Shown here: positions 33,389 to 43,306 of the stretch, piece by piece | How positions within the stretch are numbered: the stretch's first letter is position 1 | Layout: each line of letters begins with the position of its first letter | Assembly (NCBI RefSeq): GCF_900240285.1 | Contig: NZ_OESS01000003.1 | Location: 310,001 to 374,000, forward strand | DNA length: 64,000 nucleotides | Origin: Halobacillus sp. Marseille-P3879 | GTDB lineage: Bacteria; Bacillota; Bacilli; Bacillales; Halobacillaceae | Direction of reading: 5' to 3' | The notes under the pieces: generated by a model | Databases searched by the model: none | Told to the model about the DNA's origin: nothing | The model's input: only the letters and a program-made list of their open reading frames with translations | Position numbers and translations under genes: made by a program

Positions 33389-34435
33389 ATGATGAATACA
33401 CTTAAAATAGCTGTTATTGGATGTGGCAGTATAGCGAGAAAACGTCATCTGCCAGAATATAACGCAAATCCACGGGTGGAAATTGTCGCTGTATGTGACA
33501 TTGTTGAGAAAAGAGCTGTAGAAATGGCTAAAGAATATGAGGCGAAACCATTTGTGCATTATAGTGAGGTCTTAGATTTAAAAGAAGTGGATGCAGTGAG
33601 TGTATGTTTACCGAACTATCTTCACGCCCGTGTAACTATCGATGCCTTGAATGCTAAGAAACACGTATTATGTGAAAAACCAATGGCTGTTTCATTAGAA
33701 GAAGCAGAAACAATGAATGAAGCATCAAAAGCAAACGAGAAGAAGTTGATGATTGCCCACAATCAAAGGTTTGTATCTTCCCATCAAAAAGCGAAGCAAA
33801 TTATCGACTCAGGAGAGCTTGGAAAGATTTATAGCTTTCGAACCACATTCGGACATGGAGGGCCAGAAAACTGGAGCATAGATGGCAGCACAAGTTGGTT
33901 TTTTAATAAGGAAAAAGCTTTTGTAGGAGCCATGGGTGATTTGGGCGTACATAAAGCAGACTTAATCCGTTACTTATTAGGTGAGGTATCTGAGGTAGGT
34001 GCTTTTGTTGAAACTACAGCTAAAGAAAAGACTAGCGTCGACGATAACGCTGTATGTATATTAAAAATGGAATCAGGTATAGTTGGTACACTTACTGCCA
34101 GTTGGTCTTATGTGTCAAGTGGAGATAATTCTACTGTGATCTACGCTGAGAATGGGACTCTTCAGTTAGAAAATGACCCTAATTATTCTTTGAAAGTTGA
34201 TTATAAAAATGGAGAAAGCGTTCACTATACGTTAGATAAGATACAAACAAATGAAGCTGAAGGGCAGACGACTACTCACGTGATTGATCATTTTGTGGAC
34301 GCAATCACACATGATCGAAGCCCTCTAATTACAGGAGAGGAAGGTATGAAATCCTTACAGGTCATACTTTCTGCTCTGGAGTCGAATGAAAGTAAGAAGA
34401 TTAATAAGGTTAATAAGGTGAGCAATGTTTATTAA
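33389..34435 (+). CDS. Gfo/Idh/MocA-family oxidoreductase
   Basis: 348 residues. Rossmann motif AVIGCGSIARKRHLPEYN, CEKPMAV, an AHNQRFVSSHQKAK segment and GDLGVHKADLIRYLLG, typical of the family. It starts at ATG 33389 (ATG 33392 also possible) behind AGGAGG. Last gene of the sugar operon. The Lys of EKP and the His of VHKAD are the expected catalytic residues. The short Lys/Asn tail (KKINKVNKVSNVY) is unremarkable. Confidence 0.87.
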   Translation: MMNTLKIAVIGCGSIARKRHLPEYNANPRVEIVAVCDIVEKRAVEMAKEYEAKPFVHYSEVLDLKEVDAVSVCLPNYLHARVTIDALNAKKHVLCEKPMAVSLEEAETMNEASKANEKKLMIAHNQRFVSSHQKAKQIIDSGELGKIYSFRTTFGHGGPENWSIDGSTSWFFNKEKAFVGAMGDLGVHKADLIRYLLGEVSEVGAFVETTAKEKTSVDDNAVCILKMESGIVGTLTASWSYVSSGDNSTVIYAENGTLQLENDPNYSLKVDYKNGESVHYTLDKIQTNEAEGQTTTHVIDHFVDAITHDRSPLITGEEGMKSLQVILSALESNESKKINKVNKVSNVY

Positions 34436-34903
34436 TTAGCGAGGATCCTAAAATAATATATAGAGAGCTATGATCGAAAATTGACTATATTTTAATGAAG
34501 TAAGATAAAGTCAAACTATGCCACACATGCAAAGGCTAAAGGAATTACATTACTTTAGAAGTTGTAGAACCTAATTGTAGTGCCATTCTTGATGATAAAC
34601 ACGGATAAGAAGTTAAAGAATCTATTCACCAATGGATAGGTTCTTTTATTTTGTCGTATTATCTTACGCTATCAAGAGACATACTCCTTCTAATTAAAAT
34701 CCCTCTAGAAGGCTGCATAATAATTAACGACACATACCCTGATTATTGGCTAGCTAGAAAGGAATTTATTCAACGGAGAAGATAACTTTTTCAGGCTGCG
34801 TCTTAGCCCAAGGCGCAAAATTCAGTGAGCCCTGTATTGTCAGTTAAAAATGAAACGTTTACAATAAGTTAAACAACTGATGAATATCCTGGGAGGAGAA
34901 CAT
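34436..34903 (+). other. Intergenic region with possible gene remnant
   Basis: No intact gene. A short frame around 34540-34610 (LEVVEPNCSAILDDKHG then stop) looks like a fragment of a lost coding region but is too short to identify. A hairpin near 34616-34645 ends it. The right part presumably holds the promoter of the next regulator gene. Confidence 0.35.
34616..34653 (+). terminator. Probable terminator after the sugar operon
   Basis: AAGAATCTATTC (34616-34627) pairs with GGATAGGTTCTT (34634-34645), with two non-Watson-Crick pairs, followed by a T-rich stretch. Confidence 0.55.
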
Positions 34904-36721
34904 ATGAGTGAAAACTTCATCCTTAGCTCAGATGAAAAACTAAAGAATGAAGAGGTGTGGAGGGTAGAGAGGTGGATGCAGCCTAACCCTAAGTATTTAT
35001 CGGAAACCTCAACTGTAAAGGAAGCAGCTGAGCAGCTTATTGAACACAATGCGGAGTGCTTGCCCGTGGTAAATAGAAACCATTACCCGGTTGGAGTGGT
35101 GACTGCTGTTCATTTACTAAATACCTTCTATGCTGGAGAAGCTGACGAACCGCTGGGAGAAAAGATCACGAGTAAAAACCCAGAGGTAATACACGTGAAT
35201 AATACTATATTTGAAGTAGAGGCTTTGCCGGGGGAACACTTTTCTGTCGTGAATTCGAAAAACCAATTGGAAGGGATGATTTCCAGATCGGATATATCTA
35301 AGGGGCTTTCAGCTTATATCGAACAAATGACAGAGCATGAGCATACGGCCGAAATTTTAAATGAAATATTAGAAAGTGCCTACGAAGGCGTTGCGGTTGT
35401 CGATGAGAATGGAATTGTGCAGGAATTTAACGAGGCATACAGCCGGTTTACCGGAATCGTCCAACAGGATGCCATTGGAAAACACGTAAAAGAAGTGATC
35501 GACAATACAAAGTTACCTGAAACGTTGAAAACAGGGATGCCCGAGAGAGGTGTTATTCAGTACATACAAGGTCAGGCGATGATTGTTCACCGCATACCCA
35601 TATGGAAAAATGATCAAGTAGTTGGGGCGATAGGAATGTTGATTTTTGAGGGAGTTACTGAAGTTTATCGAATTTACGAAAGGCTGCAGGCAGCTTCACT
35701 GAGTAAACAGGACTCCCAGTCCCTTACACCTAAAGAGATATCCCATAATGCTGTTACCTCACTTGACCAAATTATCGGGAATAGCGAAGGTACATCGAAT
35801 ATCAAGAGGCTGGCTAGAAAAGTGGCGAGAACTAATGCGACAGTTTTGATTAAAGGCGAAAGCGGAACCGGAAAAGAAATGTACGCCCGAGGGATCCATC
35901 AACTGAGTGCACTATCTACCGGACCGTTCATAAGTGTTAATTGCGGAGCAATCCCTGAACACTTGTTTGAATCTGAACTGTTTGGATACGAGGAGGGAGC
36001 TTTCACCGGGGCTAGAAAAGGTGGAAAACCGGGAAAATTTGAAATGGCAGCCAATGGTACGCTGTTTCTAGATGAAATAGGAGAAATGCCGCTGATGATG
36101 CAGACGAAGTTACTCCGAGTGCTTCAAGAAAAGGAAGTGGGTCGTGTAGGAGGCGTACAGGAACAGGCTGTTGAAATGCGGATTATTGCCGCAACTAACA
36201 AAGATTTGCAGAGGATGGTGGCAGACGGGGAATTCAGAGAGGATCTCTATTACCGGATTAACGTAATTGAAATGCCGATCCCGCCGCTTCGTGAACGGTC
36301 GGAAGATATTCCTGAGTTAGTCTCTTCTTATTTAAATGTTATCTGTACAAGACATGGGATGAAAGAGAAAACTTTAACGTCTGACGCAATGGCCAATTTC
36401 ATCCACTACAAATGGCCGGGAAATATACGAGAGTTGATCAATACTTTAGAGAAACTCGTGGTGTTAGTCGACAAAGACATTATTGGTTCAGCGGACCTGC
36501 CAGAATTCATGACGAATCAATTAAACTTCCAAACAGAGCAGGCAGGGACCCAGGGGTTGATTGATCAAGCAAAAATCTTAGGCAGTGAGAGGGAAAAAGA
36601 GCTCATTCGATCAATGTTACGCAAAACGGCAGGAAATAAATCTCAAGCAGCTAAACAACTGGGCATTCATCGAACCACACTCTATCAAAAATTAAAAAAA
36701 TATCACTTGAATGAAGTGTAG
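34904..36721 (+). CDS. Sigma-54-dependent activator with CBS and PAS domains
   Basis: About 605 residues. An N-terminal CBS pair (about residues 20-130; [28 protein letters not shown]), a PAS domain (about 145-255; [23 protein letters not shown]), an AAA+ domain with GESGTGKE, the intact GAFTGA loop and [10 protein letters not shown], then a Fis-type helix-turn-helix ([23 protein letters not shown]). ATG 34904 follows GGGAGGAG; the frame opens earlier at 34880 without a site. It should activate the sigma-54 promoter at 36.8 kb and the operon behind it. CBS domains bind adenosyl ligands, so energy state may be sensed. Confidence 0.88.
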   Translation: MSENFILSSDEKLKNEEVWRVERWMQPNPKYLSETSTVKEAAEQLIEHNAECLPVVNRNHYPVGVVTAVHLLNTFYAGEADEPLGEKITSKNPEVIHVNNTIFEVEALPGEHFSVVNSKNQLEGMISRSDISKGLSAYIEQMTEHEHTAEILNEILESAYEGVAVVDENGIVQEFNEAYSRFTGIVQQDAIGKHVKEVIDNTKLPETLKTGMPERGVIQYIQGQAMIVHRIPIWKNDQVVGAIGMLIFEGVTEVYRIYERLQAASLSKQDSQSLTPKEISHNAVTSLDQIIGNSEGTSNIKRLARKVARTNATVLIKGESGTGKEMYARGIHQLSALSTGPFISVNCGAIPEHLFESELFGYEEGAFTGARKGGKPGKFEMAANGTLFLDEIGEMPLMMQTKLLRVLQEKEVGRVGGVQEQAVEMRIIAATNKDLQRMVADGEFREDLYYRINVIEMPIPPLRERSEDIPELVSSYLNVICTRHGMKEKTLTSDAMANFIHYKWPGNIRELINTLEKLVVLVDKDIIGSADLPEFMTNQLNFQTEQAGTQGLIDQAKILGSEREKELIRSMLRKTAGNKSQAAKQLGIHRTTLYQKLKKYHLNEV

Positions 36722-36768
36722 TGTAGGGGTGTCGCGACAAAACGTAGCGACACCCCTACACTTAATTT
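36720..36768 (+). terminator. Terminator of the sigma-54 activator gene
   Basis: Bases 36720-36735 and 36747-36762 form a perfect 16-bp GC-rich stem, followed by TAATTTTC. It contains the palindrome TGTCGCGACA and lies about 60 bp upstream of the -24 element, so it may also hold the activator site. Confidence 0.8.
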
Positions 36769-36772
36769 TCGT

Positions 36773-36786
36773 AGAAAGCGCTGTCA
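36773..36786. promoter_or_regulatory. cre-like site ahead of the dehydrogenase operon
   Basis: AGAAAGCGCTGTCA fits TGWAANCGNTNWCA except for the first base. It lies 14 bp before the sigma-54 promoter, the same order as at acoA. Confidence 0.55.
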
Positions 36787-36799
36787 TAGCGTTTTAATT

Positions 36800-36817
36800 T
36801 TGGCATGGTTTTTGCAT
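36800..36817 (+). promoter_or_regulatory. Sigma-54 promoter of the alcohol dehydrogenase operon
   Basis: TTGGCATGG-T5-GCATC: GG at 36802-36803 and GC at 36814-36815 with a ten-base gap, about 42 bp before the start codon region. Confidence 0.9.
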
Positions 36818-36857
36818 CTATATAAGTGAACACATTAAAAAGGGGTGGAAAGGTTAC

Positions 36858-38054
36858 ATGGAAAGTTATGCTGTTTTACGAATGCCGCAAACGATCAATT
36901 ATGGTCGTCATGCGTTTGAAAGAGTAGGGGAAGAAGCTGCTGAAAGAGGACAGAAAGCATTGATCATTACTGATAAAGTAATGCAGGAACTTGGTTACGT
37001 CAGTGAAGGACGTGATTATCTCACCAAAGCGGGTGTAGAAAGTATTATTTACACCGGTGTTGACTCGGAGCCGACGGACACTTATGTCGCTGAAGCCCTG
37101 GAAATGTTTCGCCACCATAGGTGCGATATCGTCATTTCTATTGGGGGCGGAAGCTGTATTGATACAGCAAAGGCTGTAGCTGTACTGGCAAAGAACGGGG
37201 GATATATTGGAGATTACATGGGCGGTAAAAATACAGCTCAGTTTGCCCCGGCTCCTCACATTGCAATTCCAACGACTGCGGGTACCGGTTCGGAAGCGAC
37301 AGATGTAACGATTATTACAAACATTTCAAATGACGTAAAAATGATGATCAAGCAGCCTGCCTTTATGCCGGATGCAGCAATTGTAGATCCGTTATTAACT
37401 TTGTCGTCACCTAAGCATGTTACGGCAGCCACAGGGATTGATGCGCTCAGCCATGCAATTGAAGCTTACATTTCCCGTAAAGCTCACCCAATGACAGACA
37501 TGATCGCACTGTCAGCTATGCGGTTGATTGTTACTACTATCGAAACAGCATATGATACCGGAGAAAACCTGGATGCAAGAGAGTCCATGTCACTCGGTTC
37601 TATGCAGGCAGGAATTGCCTTTTCTAACTCATCCGTATGTCTTGTTCACGGGATGTCGAGACCAATCGGTGCCTTATTTCACGTGCCGCACGGGTATTCA
37701 AATGCGATGCTGCTTCCTGTAATATTGGAGTACAGCAAGGAATATTCAATAGAAAGACTAGCTGATCTCGGCAGGATTTTCGCTAAAGAAGAGGAGAATC
37801 TCACAGATGAAGATGCCGCACAATTAGCAGTAGATTCTGTCAAAAAGCTTTGCTTGAAACTGAATATACCGAATCTATGTGGATGGGGTATTGATAAACA
37901 GGAATTTGAAAGCGTTATCAGCAAAATGGCATCTGATGCACTGGCAAGCGGAAGTCCAGCGAACAACCCTCGTATACCTGAACAAGCTGAAATTGAAGAG
38001 CTTTATAAGGATTGTTTTGAATACGATTTTTCGTCAAAAAGCAAAGTAGGCTGA
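36858..38054 (+). CDS. Iron-containing alcohol dehydrogenase
   Basis: 398 residues of the Fe-dependent ADH family (type III): ISIGGGSCIDTAKAVAV, PTTAGTGSEATDVTII, DALSHAIEAYISRKAHP and VHGMSRPIGALFHVPHGYSNAMLLP carry the NAD-binding and iron-ligand Asp/His residues. ATG behind AAAAGGGGTGG. It is the first gene after the sigma-54 promoter, followed by a GntP-type permease and an MmsA-type dehydrogenase. Its substrate is therefore probably an imported hydroxy-carboxylate, such as 3-hydroxypropionate or 4-hydroxybutyrate; this is inference. Confidence 0.88.
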   Translation: MESYAVLRMPQTINYGRHAFERVGEEAAERGQKALIITDKVMQELGYVSEGRDYLTKAGVESIIYTGVDSEPTDTYVAEALEMFRHHRCDIVISIGGGSCIDTAKAVAVLAKNGGYIGDYMGGKNTAQFAPAPHIAIPTTAGTGSEATDVTIITNISNDVKMMIKQPAFMPDAAIVDPLLTLSSPKHVTAATGIDALSHAIEAYISRKAHPMTDMIALSAMRLIVTTIETAYDTGENLDARESMSLGSMQAGIAFSNSSVCLVHGMSRPIGALFHVPHGYSNAMLLPVILEYSKEYSIERLADLGRIFAKEEENLTDEDAAQLAVDSVKKLCLKLNIPNLCGWGIDKQEFESVISKMASDALASGSPANNPRIPEQAEIEELYKDCFEYDFSSKSKVG

Positions 38055-38079
38055 CGAGTTAACAGAGGGAGAGAGGTAT

Positions 38080-39423
38080 ATGGACTTCATCGGAATGTTG
38101 GGACTGCTTGCGTCCCTTGTATTGCTAATCTATCTAACTATGAAAGGGATAAACATTATCATCGCTGCCCTTTTAAGTTCAATCGTGATAGCGGTGAGTG
38201 GAGGAATGAATTTGGAAACCGCCATAACAGAAGATTATATGGACGGTTTCACTGGCTATTTTGCTTCCTGGTTCCTCGTCTTTTTACTTGGAGCGATATT
38301 TGGGAAGATCATGCAAGAAACAAAGTCGGCTGAAAGTATAGCCCAATGGATCAAAAGGACCTTTGGCGCCAAACGAGCTGTTTTCGCAGTAGTAACAGCT
38401 GCAGCAATTATGACGTATGGCGGTGTAAGCTTGTTTGTTGTCGGCTTCGCCGTTTACCCGATCGCTGTGTCGTTGTTTCGGACAGCTGATTTACCACATC
38501 GCTTCATTCCGGCGGCATTAGTTTTCGGATCAATATCATTTACGATGACGGCACCAGGTTCCCCTGAAATCCAAAATATTATTCCAACAGATTTCTTTGA
38601 AACCACTCCTACTGCCGGTGGCTTTATTGGTGTACTTATTGCTCTCCTCATCATGACTTCCGGAGGTTTATGGCTGGGAAGAATGGTGAAAAAAGCTTCC
38701 GCATCGGGGGAGACGTTTATGCACCCATCAGAAGTGGCGGCTGCGAAGAACGAAATGGCATCTGCTGCAGAAGCAACAACGCCTGAGCCGGAAATTGCCG
38801 TTGATTTACCCAATGTCATTATCTCCGTGCTGCCTCTAGTGAGCGTGATTGTACTGTTAAATATTATTGGGCAGTTCATGAACCCGACAACAGCCTTGCT
38901 GATCGCATTAACTGTGGGAATCATCCTGGCGTCTACTACGATGAAAGCTTTTCTGACCGAATTTTGGGGGGCAATGGCCAAAGGAACTCAAAATGCGCTG
39001 ATTGCTCTTGCCAACACTTGTGCTGTTGTTGGATTTGGAAGTGTGGCTGCTAAGATTTCCGCTTTTGATTCTTTAGTAGAGGGACTTGTAAATATGCCTG
39101 GTCCCCCGCTGTTAGGCCTTGCGATAGGAGTAACGGTCGTTTGTGGTATTACCGGATCAGCTTCTGGAGGGCTTGGAATTGCCCTGCCCATCCTGTCTCC
39201 CATTTATATGGCACAGGGACTTGATCCAGGATCGATGCACCGGATTTCCGCTTTAGCTTCCGGCGGTATTGATTCCCTCCCGCATAACGGGTATGTAGTG
39301 ACTACGGTACGCGCCATTTGTGGAGAAACACACAAGCGGGCCTATAAACCTATCTTTATGTTAAGTGTAGTGATACCGCTGACTGCTATGTTCTTAGCTG
39401 TAATTCTATATTCCATTTTTTAA
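38080..39423 (+). CDS. GntP-family permease
   Basis: 447 residues with about 12 membrane helices, GntP-type organic-acid/proton symporter. Segments such as MTYGGVSLFVVGFAVYPIA, FGSISFTMTAPGSPEIQNIIP and the C-terminal GITGSASGGLGIALPILSP and GGIDSLPHNGYVVTT are typical. It imports gluconate-like or short hydroxy acids. ATG behind AGAGGGAGAGAGG, 25 bp after the alcohol dehydrogenase gene. Confidence 0.87.
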   Translation: MDFIGMLGLLASLVLLIYLTMKGINIIIAALLSSIVIAVSGGMNLETAITEDYMDGFTGYFASWFLVFLLGAIFGKIMQETKSAESIAQWIKRTFGAKRAVFAVVTAAAIMTYGGVSLFVVGFAVYPIAVSLFRTADLPHRFIPAALVFGSISFTMTAPGSPEIQNIIPTDFFETTPTAGGFIGVLIALLIMTSGGLWLGRMVKKASASGETFMHPSEVAAAKNEMASAAEATTPEPEIAVDLPNVIISVLPLVSVIVLLNIIGQFMNPTTALLIALTVGIILASTTMKAFLTEFWGAMAKGTQNALIALANTCAVVGFGSVAAKISAFDSLVEGLVNMPGPPLLGLAIGVTVVCGITGSASGGLGIALPILSPIYMAQGLDPGSMHRISALASGGIDSLPHNGYVVTTVRAICGETHKRAYKPIFMLSVVIPLTAMFLAVILYSIF

Positions 39424-39444
39424 TATATATTAGGAGGATTCAAA

Positions 39445-40905
39445 ATGACTCAAACAACAGTAAAAACGCTTCAAAATTATATTGGCGGCGAATGGATCGA
39501 TGCCCGTACTGATGAAAAGGAAGAGGTATATAACCCGGCGACTGGAGAAGTAATTGCCTATGTGCCGATTTCTTCAAAAGAAGATGTAGATCATGCTGTT
39601 AAGACAGCTGGTGCTGCCTATCAAGAATGGAAGGAAGTATCCGTTCCTAAACGAGCACGCATCCTGTTTAAGTATCAGCAGCTTTTAGTTGATCACTGGG
39701 ATGAACTGGCGGAAATTGTTACCATCGAAAACGGAAAAAGTTTTAAAGAAGCGAAAGGAGAGGTGCAGCGTGGTATTGAGAACGTTGAATTTGCAGCGGG
39801 TGCTCCATCCTTAATGATGGGCGAGCAGTTGCCTTCCATTGCGGAGGGACTGGAATCTGGTGTCTATCGTTATCCAATCGGTGTCGTCGGTGGGATCACG
39901 CCGTTTAATTTTCCAATGATGGTCCCTGCCTGGATGTTCCCGATGGCTATCGTTACAGGCAACAGCTTCATATTAAAGCCGTCAGAGCGTACGCCATTGC
40001 TGGCAAATCGCTTGGCAGAATTATTGGAAGAAGCAGGACTGCCGAAGGGCGTTTTCAATATTGTACATGGCGCACATGATGTAGTGAACGGCTTGCTGGA
40101 TAACAAAGGGGTCGCTGCCATTTCCTTTGTTGGCTCTCAACCCGTAGCAGAATACGTGTACAAGCGAGGCACCGAAAATCTTAAACGAGTTCAAGCGCTT
40201 GCCGGAGCAAAAAACCATTCCATCGTCTTAAGCGATGCTAATATGGATAATGCGGCCACTCAGATTCTAAATGCAGCTTTCGGTTCTGCTGGGGAACGTT
40301 GTATGGCGGCATCAGTAGTAGCAGTCGAAGAATCCGTAGCCGATGAATTTATTGATCTTCTCAAGCAGAAAGCAGATGAAATCAAAATCGGAAACGGTCT
40401 CGATGAAGGTGTGTTTCTTGGACCGGTCATTCGCGATAATCATAAAGAGCGGACTTTGAATTATATCGAAACAGGCGAACAAGAAGGAGCTAAGCTTGTA
40501 CGTGACGGCCGTACTGATGAAGATGCCCGCAGGGAAGGGTATTTCGTCGGACCAACCATCTTTGATCACGTTACAACGGAAATGAAAATCTGGCAGGATG
40601 AAATTTTCGCTCCTGTATTATCTATTGCTCGCGTTAAAGATTTAGAAGCTGCTGTGGAATTAACCAATCAATCACGCTTTGCAAACGGCGCATGCTTGTT
40701 TACGAAAGACGGCGGCAGTGTTCGTCAATTCCGTGAAACGATTGATGCAGGCATGCTCGGTGTTAATATCGGTGTTCCAGCGCCAATGGCATTCTTTCCT
40801 TTCTCAGGATGGAAAGATTCCTTCTACGGTGATCTGCACGCTAATGGAAAAGACGGATTGAAGTTCTATACACGTCAAAAAGTATTGACGTCACGCTGGG
40901 TGTAA
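39445..40905 (+). CDS. CoA-acylating methylmalonate-semialdehyde dehydrogenase family (MmsA/IolA type)
   Basis: 486 residues of the aldehyde dehydrogenase superfamily. The catalytic Cys lies in [13 protein letters not shown] and the segment [17 protein letters not shown] replaces the usual ELGGK, a mark of the CoA-acylating MmsA/IolA group, as is [22 protein letters not shown]. It converts malonate or methylmalonate semialdehyde to acetyl- or propionyl-CoA. ATG behind TTAGGAGG. With the alcohol dehydrogenase upstream it could take 3-hydroxypropionate or 3-hydroxyisobutyrate to a CoA ester. Confidence 0.87.
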   Translation: MTQTTVKTLQNYIGGEWIDARTDEKEEVYNPATGEVIAYVPISSKEDVDHAVKTAGAAYQEWKEVSVPKRARILFKYQQLLVDHWDELAEIVTIENGKSFKEAKGEVQRGIENVEFAAGAPSLMMGEQLPSIAEGLESGVYRYPIGVVGGITPFNFPMMVPAWMFPMAIVTGNSFILKPSERTPLLANRLAELLEEAGLPKGVFNIVHGAHDVVNGLLDNKGVAAISFVGSQPVAEYVYKRGTENLKRVQALAGAKNHSIVLSDANMDNAATQILNAAFGSAGERCMAASVVAVEESVADEFIDLLKQKADEIKIGNGLDEGVFLGPVIRDNHKERTLNYIETGEQEGAKLVRDGRTDEDARREGYFVGPTIFDHVTTEMKIWQDEIFAPVLSIARVKDLEAAVELTNQSRFANGACLFTKDGGSVRQFRETIDAGMLGVNIGVPAPMAFFPFSGWKDSFYGDLHANGKDGLKFYTRQKVLTSRWV

Positions 40906-40920
40906 ACTTCCTATAATAAG

Positions 40921-40952
40921 GGTCTGGCTCTACTTGGGCCAGACCTCTTTTA
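40921..40952 (+). terminator. Terminator of the dehydrogenase operon
   Basis: GGTCTGGC (40921-40928) pairs with GCCAGACC (40938-40945), followed by TCTTTTATT. Confidence 0.75.
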
Positions 40953-41089
40953 TTAAAAACGCCGGCTTAATTCCTCAGCGTGGACCTGATTTGTTATAAA
41001 AATAGTAGCAGAATTTTGGAAGTTTTTGTTACAGTGATAATAGACGCAGGGGTATCTATCCGAAATGTCTGGCAGGAGGTTTTTACATA

Positions 41090-42081
41090 ATGGAATTAAA
41101 CAGTAATACACGACTGCTTAAGCTGCGTGATATTTTATTTGAAGAAACAGATGAATTTCATGAATTAAGCATGGATGAAATAGTGGAAAAGATGAAGCTG
41201 ACGTTTGGCCCGGAGGCTTCCTTTGATCCCAGGACGCTGAAACGGGACATGGAGATCCTGGAGGATACAGGCTTCGAAGTCATCAAGAATACAGGCTGTT
41301 ACGGGAAGGTGTTCTACAGCTTTCAAGACCGTGTGTTTGAGACATATCAGCTCCGCCTTATCAATGACGCACTCTTATCGGCTAAATTCATCACAGAAAA
41401 AGAAAAGAAAGAACTTATAGAAAAGACGAAGCAGCTCACGAGCAAACACATTGCCAAAACACTGCCTGATCCGATGCTGTTTTCCCAGTCAGCCAACGAC
41501 GACTACCAGCTGGTCAAGCTGAGCATTGATCACGTGCACAGGGCTATTTCCGAGCGGAAAGTGCTCCACTACCAATATGGTAAATATAATATGAAGAAAG
41601 AATTCGAATACCACAGGGATGGAAGTACATATGAGGTGGAACCCTACGCCCTCATTTGGCAGAACGATTTTTACTATTTGATCGGGCGCTTTAAGGAAAC
41701 AGGTGAGATGCGTCATTACCGTCTGGACCGCATGCGGAACATCCGCCTGTCAGAAGAGCGATTCCAGCGTGGTCAAGATTTTAACACACAAGATTATGTG
41801 AATCAGAGCTTTCATATGTTTGCGGGAGAGAACGTATGGATGAAAATCGAATTCGATCAGTCGCTGATCAATGTGGTTCTCGACCGATTCGGTCACGACG
41901 TCTCCATCCAGCCTTCAGGGGATCATCGCTTCATCCTATCCACCAAAGCAAAAATGAGCACAGGCCTCGTTAACTGGATCAGACCTGGGGAAGAAAAGCC
42001 AAAGTGCTCTCTCCCGAGTCCTTAGCGGAGGAAGTAAAAGAAGAAATCGAAGCCATGTATGAAAGGTACAAAAGTGAATAG
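41090..42081 (+). pseudogene. WYL-domain transcriptional regulator with a C-terminal frameshift
   Basis: The first 300 codons give an N-terminal winged-helix region (FDPRTLKRDMEILEDTGFEVI) and a WYL domain (ISERKVLHYQYGKY ... YEVEPYALIWQNDFYYLIGRFKE, HYRLDRM). The frame then ends at 42025 with an odd PGEEKPKCSLPSP tail. In another frame the expected ending (WGRKAKVLSPESLAEEVKE...YERYKSE, stop 42079-42081) continues at once from about 41989, so one base appears to be missing. This is either a recent frameshift or a sequence error. WYL regulators often bind nucleotides or nucleic acids; the targets are unknown. ATG behind GGCAGGAGG. Confidence 0.75.
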
Positions 42082-42094
42082 AGAACATGCGTTG

Positions 42095-42123
42095 GGTGCA
42101 CAAATTTTTGTGCACCTTTTTCT
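42095..42123 (+). terminator. Terminator of the WYL regulator gene
   Basis: GGTGCACAA (42095-42103) pairs perfectly with TTGTGCACC (42108-42116), followed by a T run. Confidence 0.85.
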
Positions 42124-42162
42124 TTATTCTATAGATAACAAGAAATTAAGGGGGTAACACAA

Positions 42163-42483
42163 ATGAAAATTTGGGTAGCTGTTTTAGCTATACTCGGTGG
42201 AATGGCAGGGATTATAAGTGGATTCCTGGTCACGGCAGGAGGTGAAATGTTCGGGGAAAGTCAAATGTCCGATGATGGAGCAGCCGTATTCTGGCTGTCG
42301 GCGCTCGCCATCTTCTTAGGATTTATCGCGTGGAAATTTAAGAAAGTCGGAGGCATAGGGCTCATCGCCATTTCACTCTACGGATTCTACGCCAACGGAT
42401 TATTCTTCATCTTCGCGTTTATATTTCTGTTGATCGCAGGAATTCTGGCATTAAATATTAAGAAAAAAGAAGCTGCAGTTTAG
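42163..42483 (+). CDS. DUF4064-like small membrane protein
   Basis: 106 residues with four predicted membrane helices (VAVLAILGGMAGIISGFLV, AAVFWLSALAIFLGFIAWKF, GGIGLIAISLYGFYA, FFIFAFIFLLIAGILAL), like the DUF4064 proteins that often precede DUF4352 proteins in Bacillaceae. ATG behind AAGGGGG. The next gene, 21 bp on, is a DUF4352-like protein, in accord with this pairing. The function is unknown. Confidence 0.7.
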   Translation: MKIWVAVLAILGGMAGIISGFLVTAGGEMFGESQMSDDGAAVFWLSALAIFLGFIAWKFKKVGGIGLIAISLYGFYANGLFFIFAFIFLLIAGILALNIKKKEAAV

Positions 42484-42504
42484 AAAATAAGGGAGGAATT
42501 AAAC

Positions 42505-43148
42505 ATGATTAAGAGAAAATACTCAAGTGGGGTTTAATTGCCATTGTAGGATTAGTCGTGATAGGTGCGTTCATCGGGGACGATGAAGACGAGGCGACAG
42601 GGGAAGAAAATACGGAACAAAGTGAAAACGAACAAACTAGTGAAGAAAAAGAAAGCAGCGATGAAAAAGAAGCAGAAGAAGCTGCTGCAGAGAAAGAAAC
42701 AGAATCAAACGATGAAGAAGAAGTCAAGAATGTAGGAGTAGGTGAAGGTGCTGAAATTGCAAATACTACATTTACAGTTAACGACGTCGAAGAAACAAGT
42801 GAGATCGACAGCGGCAATGAATTTATCGAAAACGCAACAACAGATGGAAAATATGTAATAGCTGATGTAACGATTCAGAATGACAAAGATGAATCTCTTA
42901 CAATCGATTCTAGTTTCTTTTCGATTAGCGCTGATGGAGCGGAATACGACCCTGTTACTGATGGAGATGTAATAATGGCAATGTCTGAAGAAGATGATTT
43001 CTTCCTGGAACAGATCAATCCTGGCTTATCTAAGAGTGGTAAAGTGGTCTTTGAAGTGTCTGCTGATGTGGAGTTAGCTGATACTACTCTTCATGCGCAG
43101 ACTGGGTTCTTTGGGACTGAATCGATCGAGATTGATCTTAATAAGTAA
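42505..43148 (+). pseudogene. DUF4352-like membrane-anchored protein with N-terminal frameshift
   Basis: ATG 42505 behind GGGAGG starts MIKRK and then meets a stop, because one A seems to be missing from the A run near 42519. With it restored the protein would read MIKRKILKWGLIAIVGLVVIG, a signal-anchor helix, then an acidic linker (Glu/Asp/Ser repeats, about residues 30-75) and a DUF4352-type immunoglobulin-like domain (NTTFTVNDVEET, YVIADVTIQNDKDESL, GLSKSGKVVFEV). The intact reading frame begins only at about 42531, with GTG 42558 as the first usable codon. The domain is presumably displayed outside the membrane. Confidence 0.72.
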
Positions 43149-43156
43149 ATAATTTG

Positions 43157-43194
43157 AATCTGTGCTCCATATTCAATGGGGTACAGATTTTTAT
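43157..43194 (+). terminator. Terminator of the DUF4352 gene
   Basis: Bases 43157-43169 pair with 43177-43189 (13 positions with two imperfect or wobble pairs) and a T run follows. Confidence 0.65.
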
Positions 43195-43306
43195 CCAAAT
43201 ATGATCAATTTTTGTAAGGATTTCATTTAAGTTATAATTCTACTAATACATAAGTTTGTCGATATAAATAGCCATTCAACATATTTCGAAGGTAGGGTTT
43301 AACTAA

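Noticed and set aside
34436-34700. A possible transposase remnant
   Set aside because: No inverted repeats, target duplication or transposase motif can be seen.
38454-38981. A 175-codon minus-strand frame
   Set aside because: It is antisense to the well-supported GntP-type permease and lacks a start signal.
41090-42025. The WYL regulator as a complete 311-residue gene
   Set aside because: Its last residues do not fit the family, whereas the expected C-terminal sequence continues in another frame directly after.
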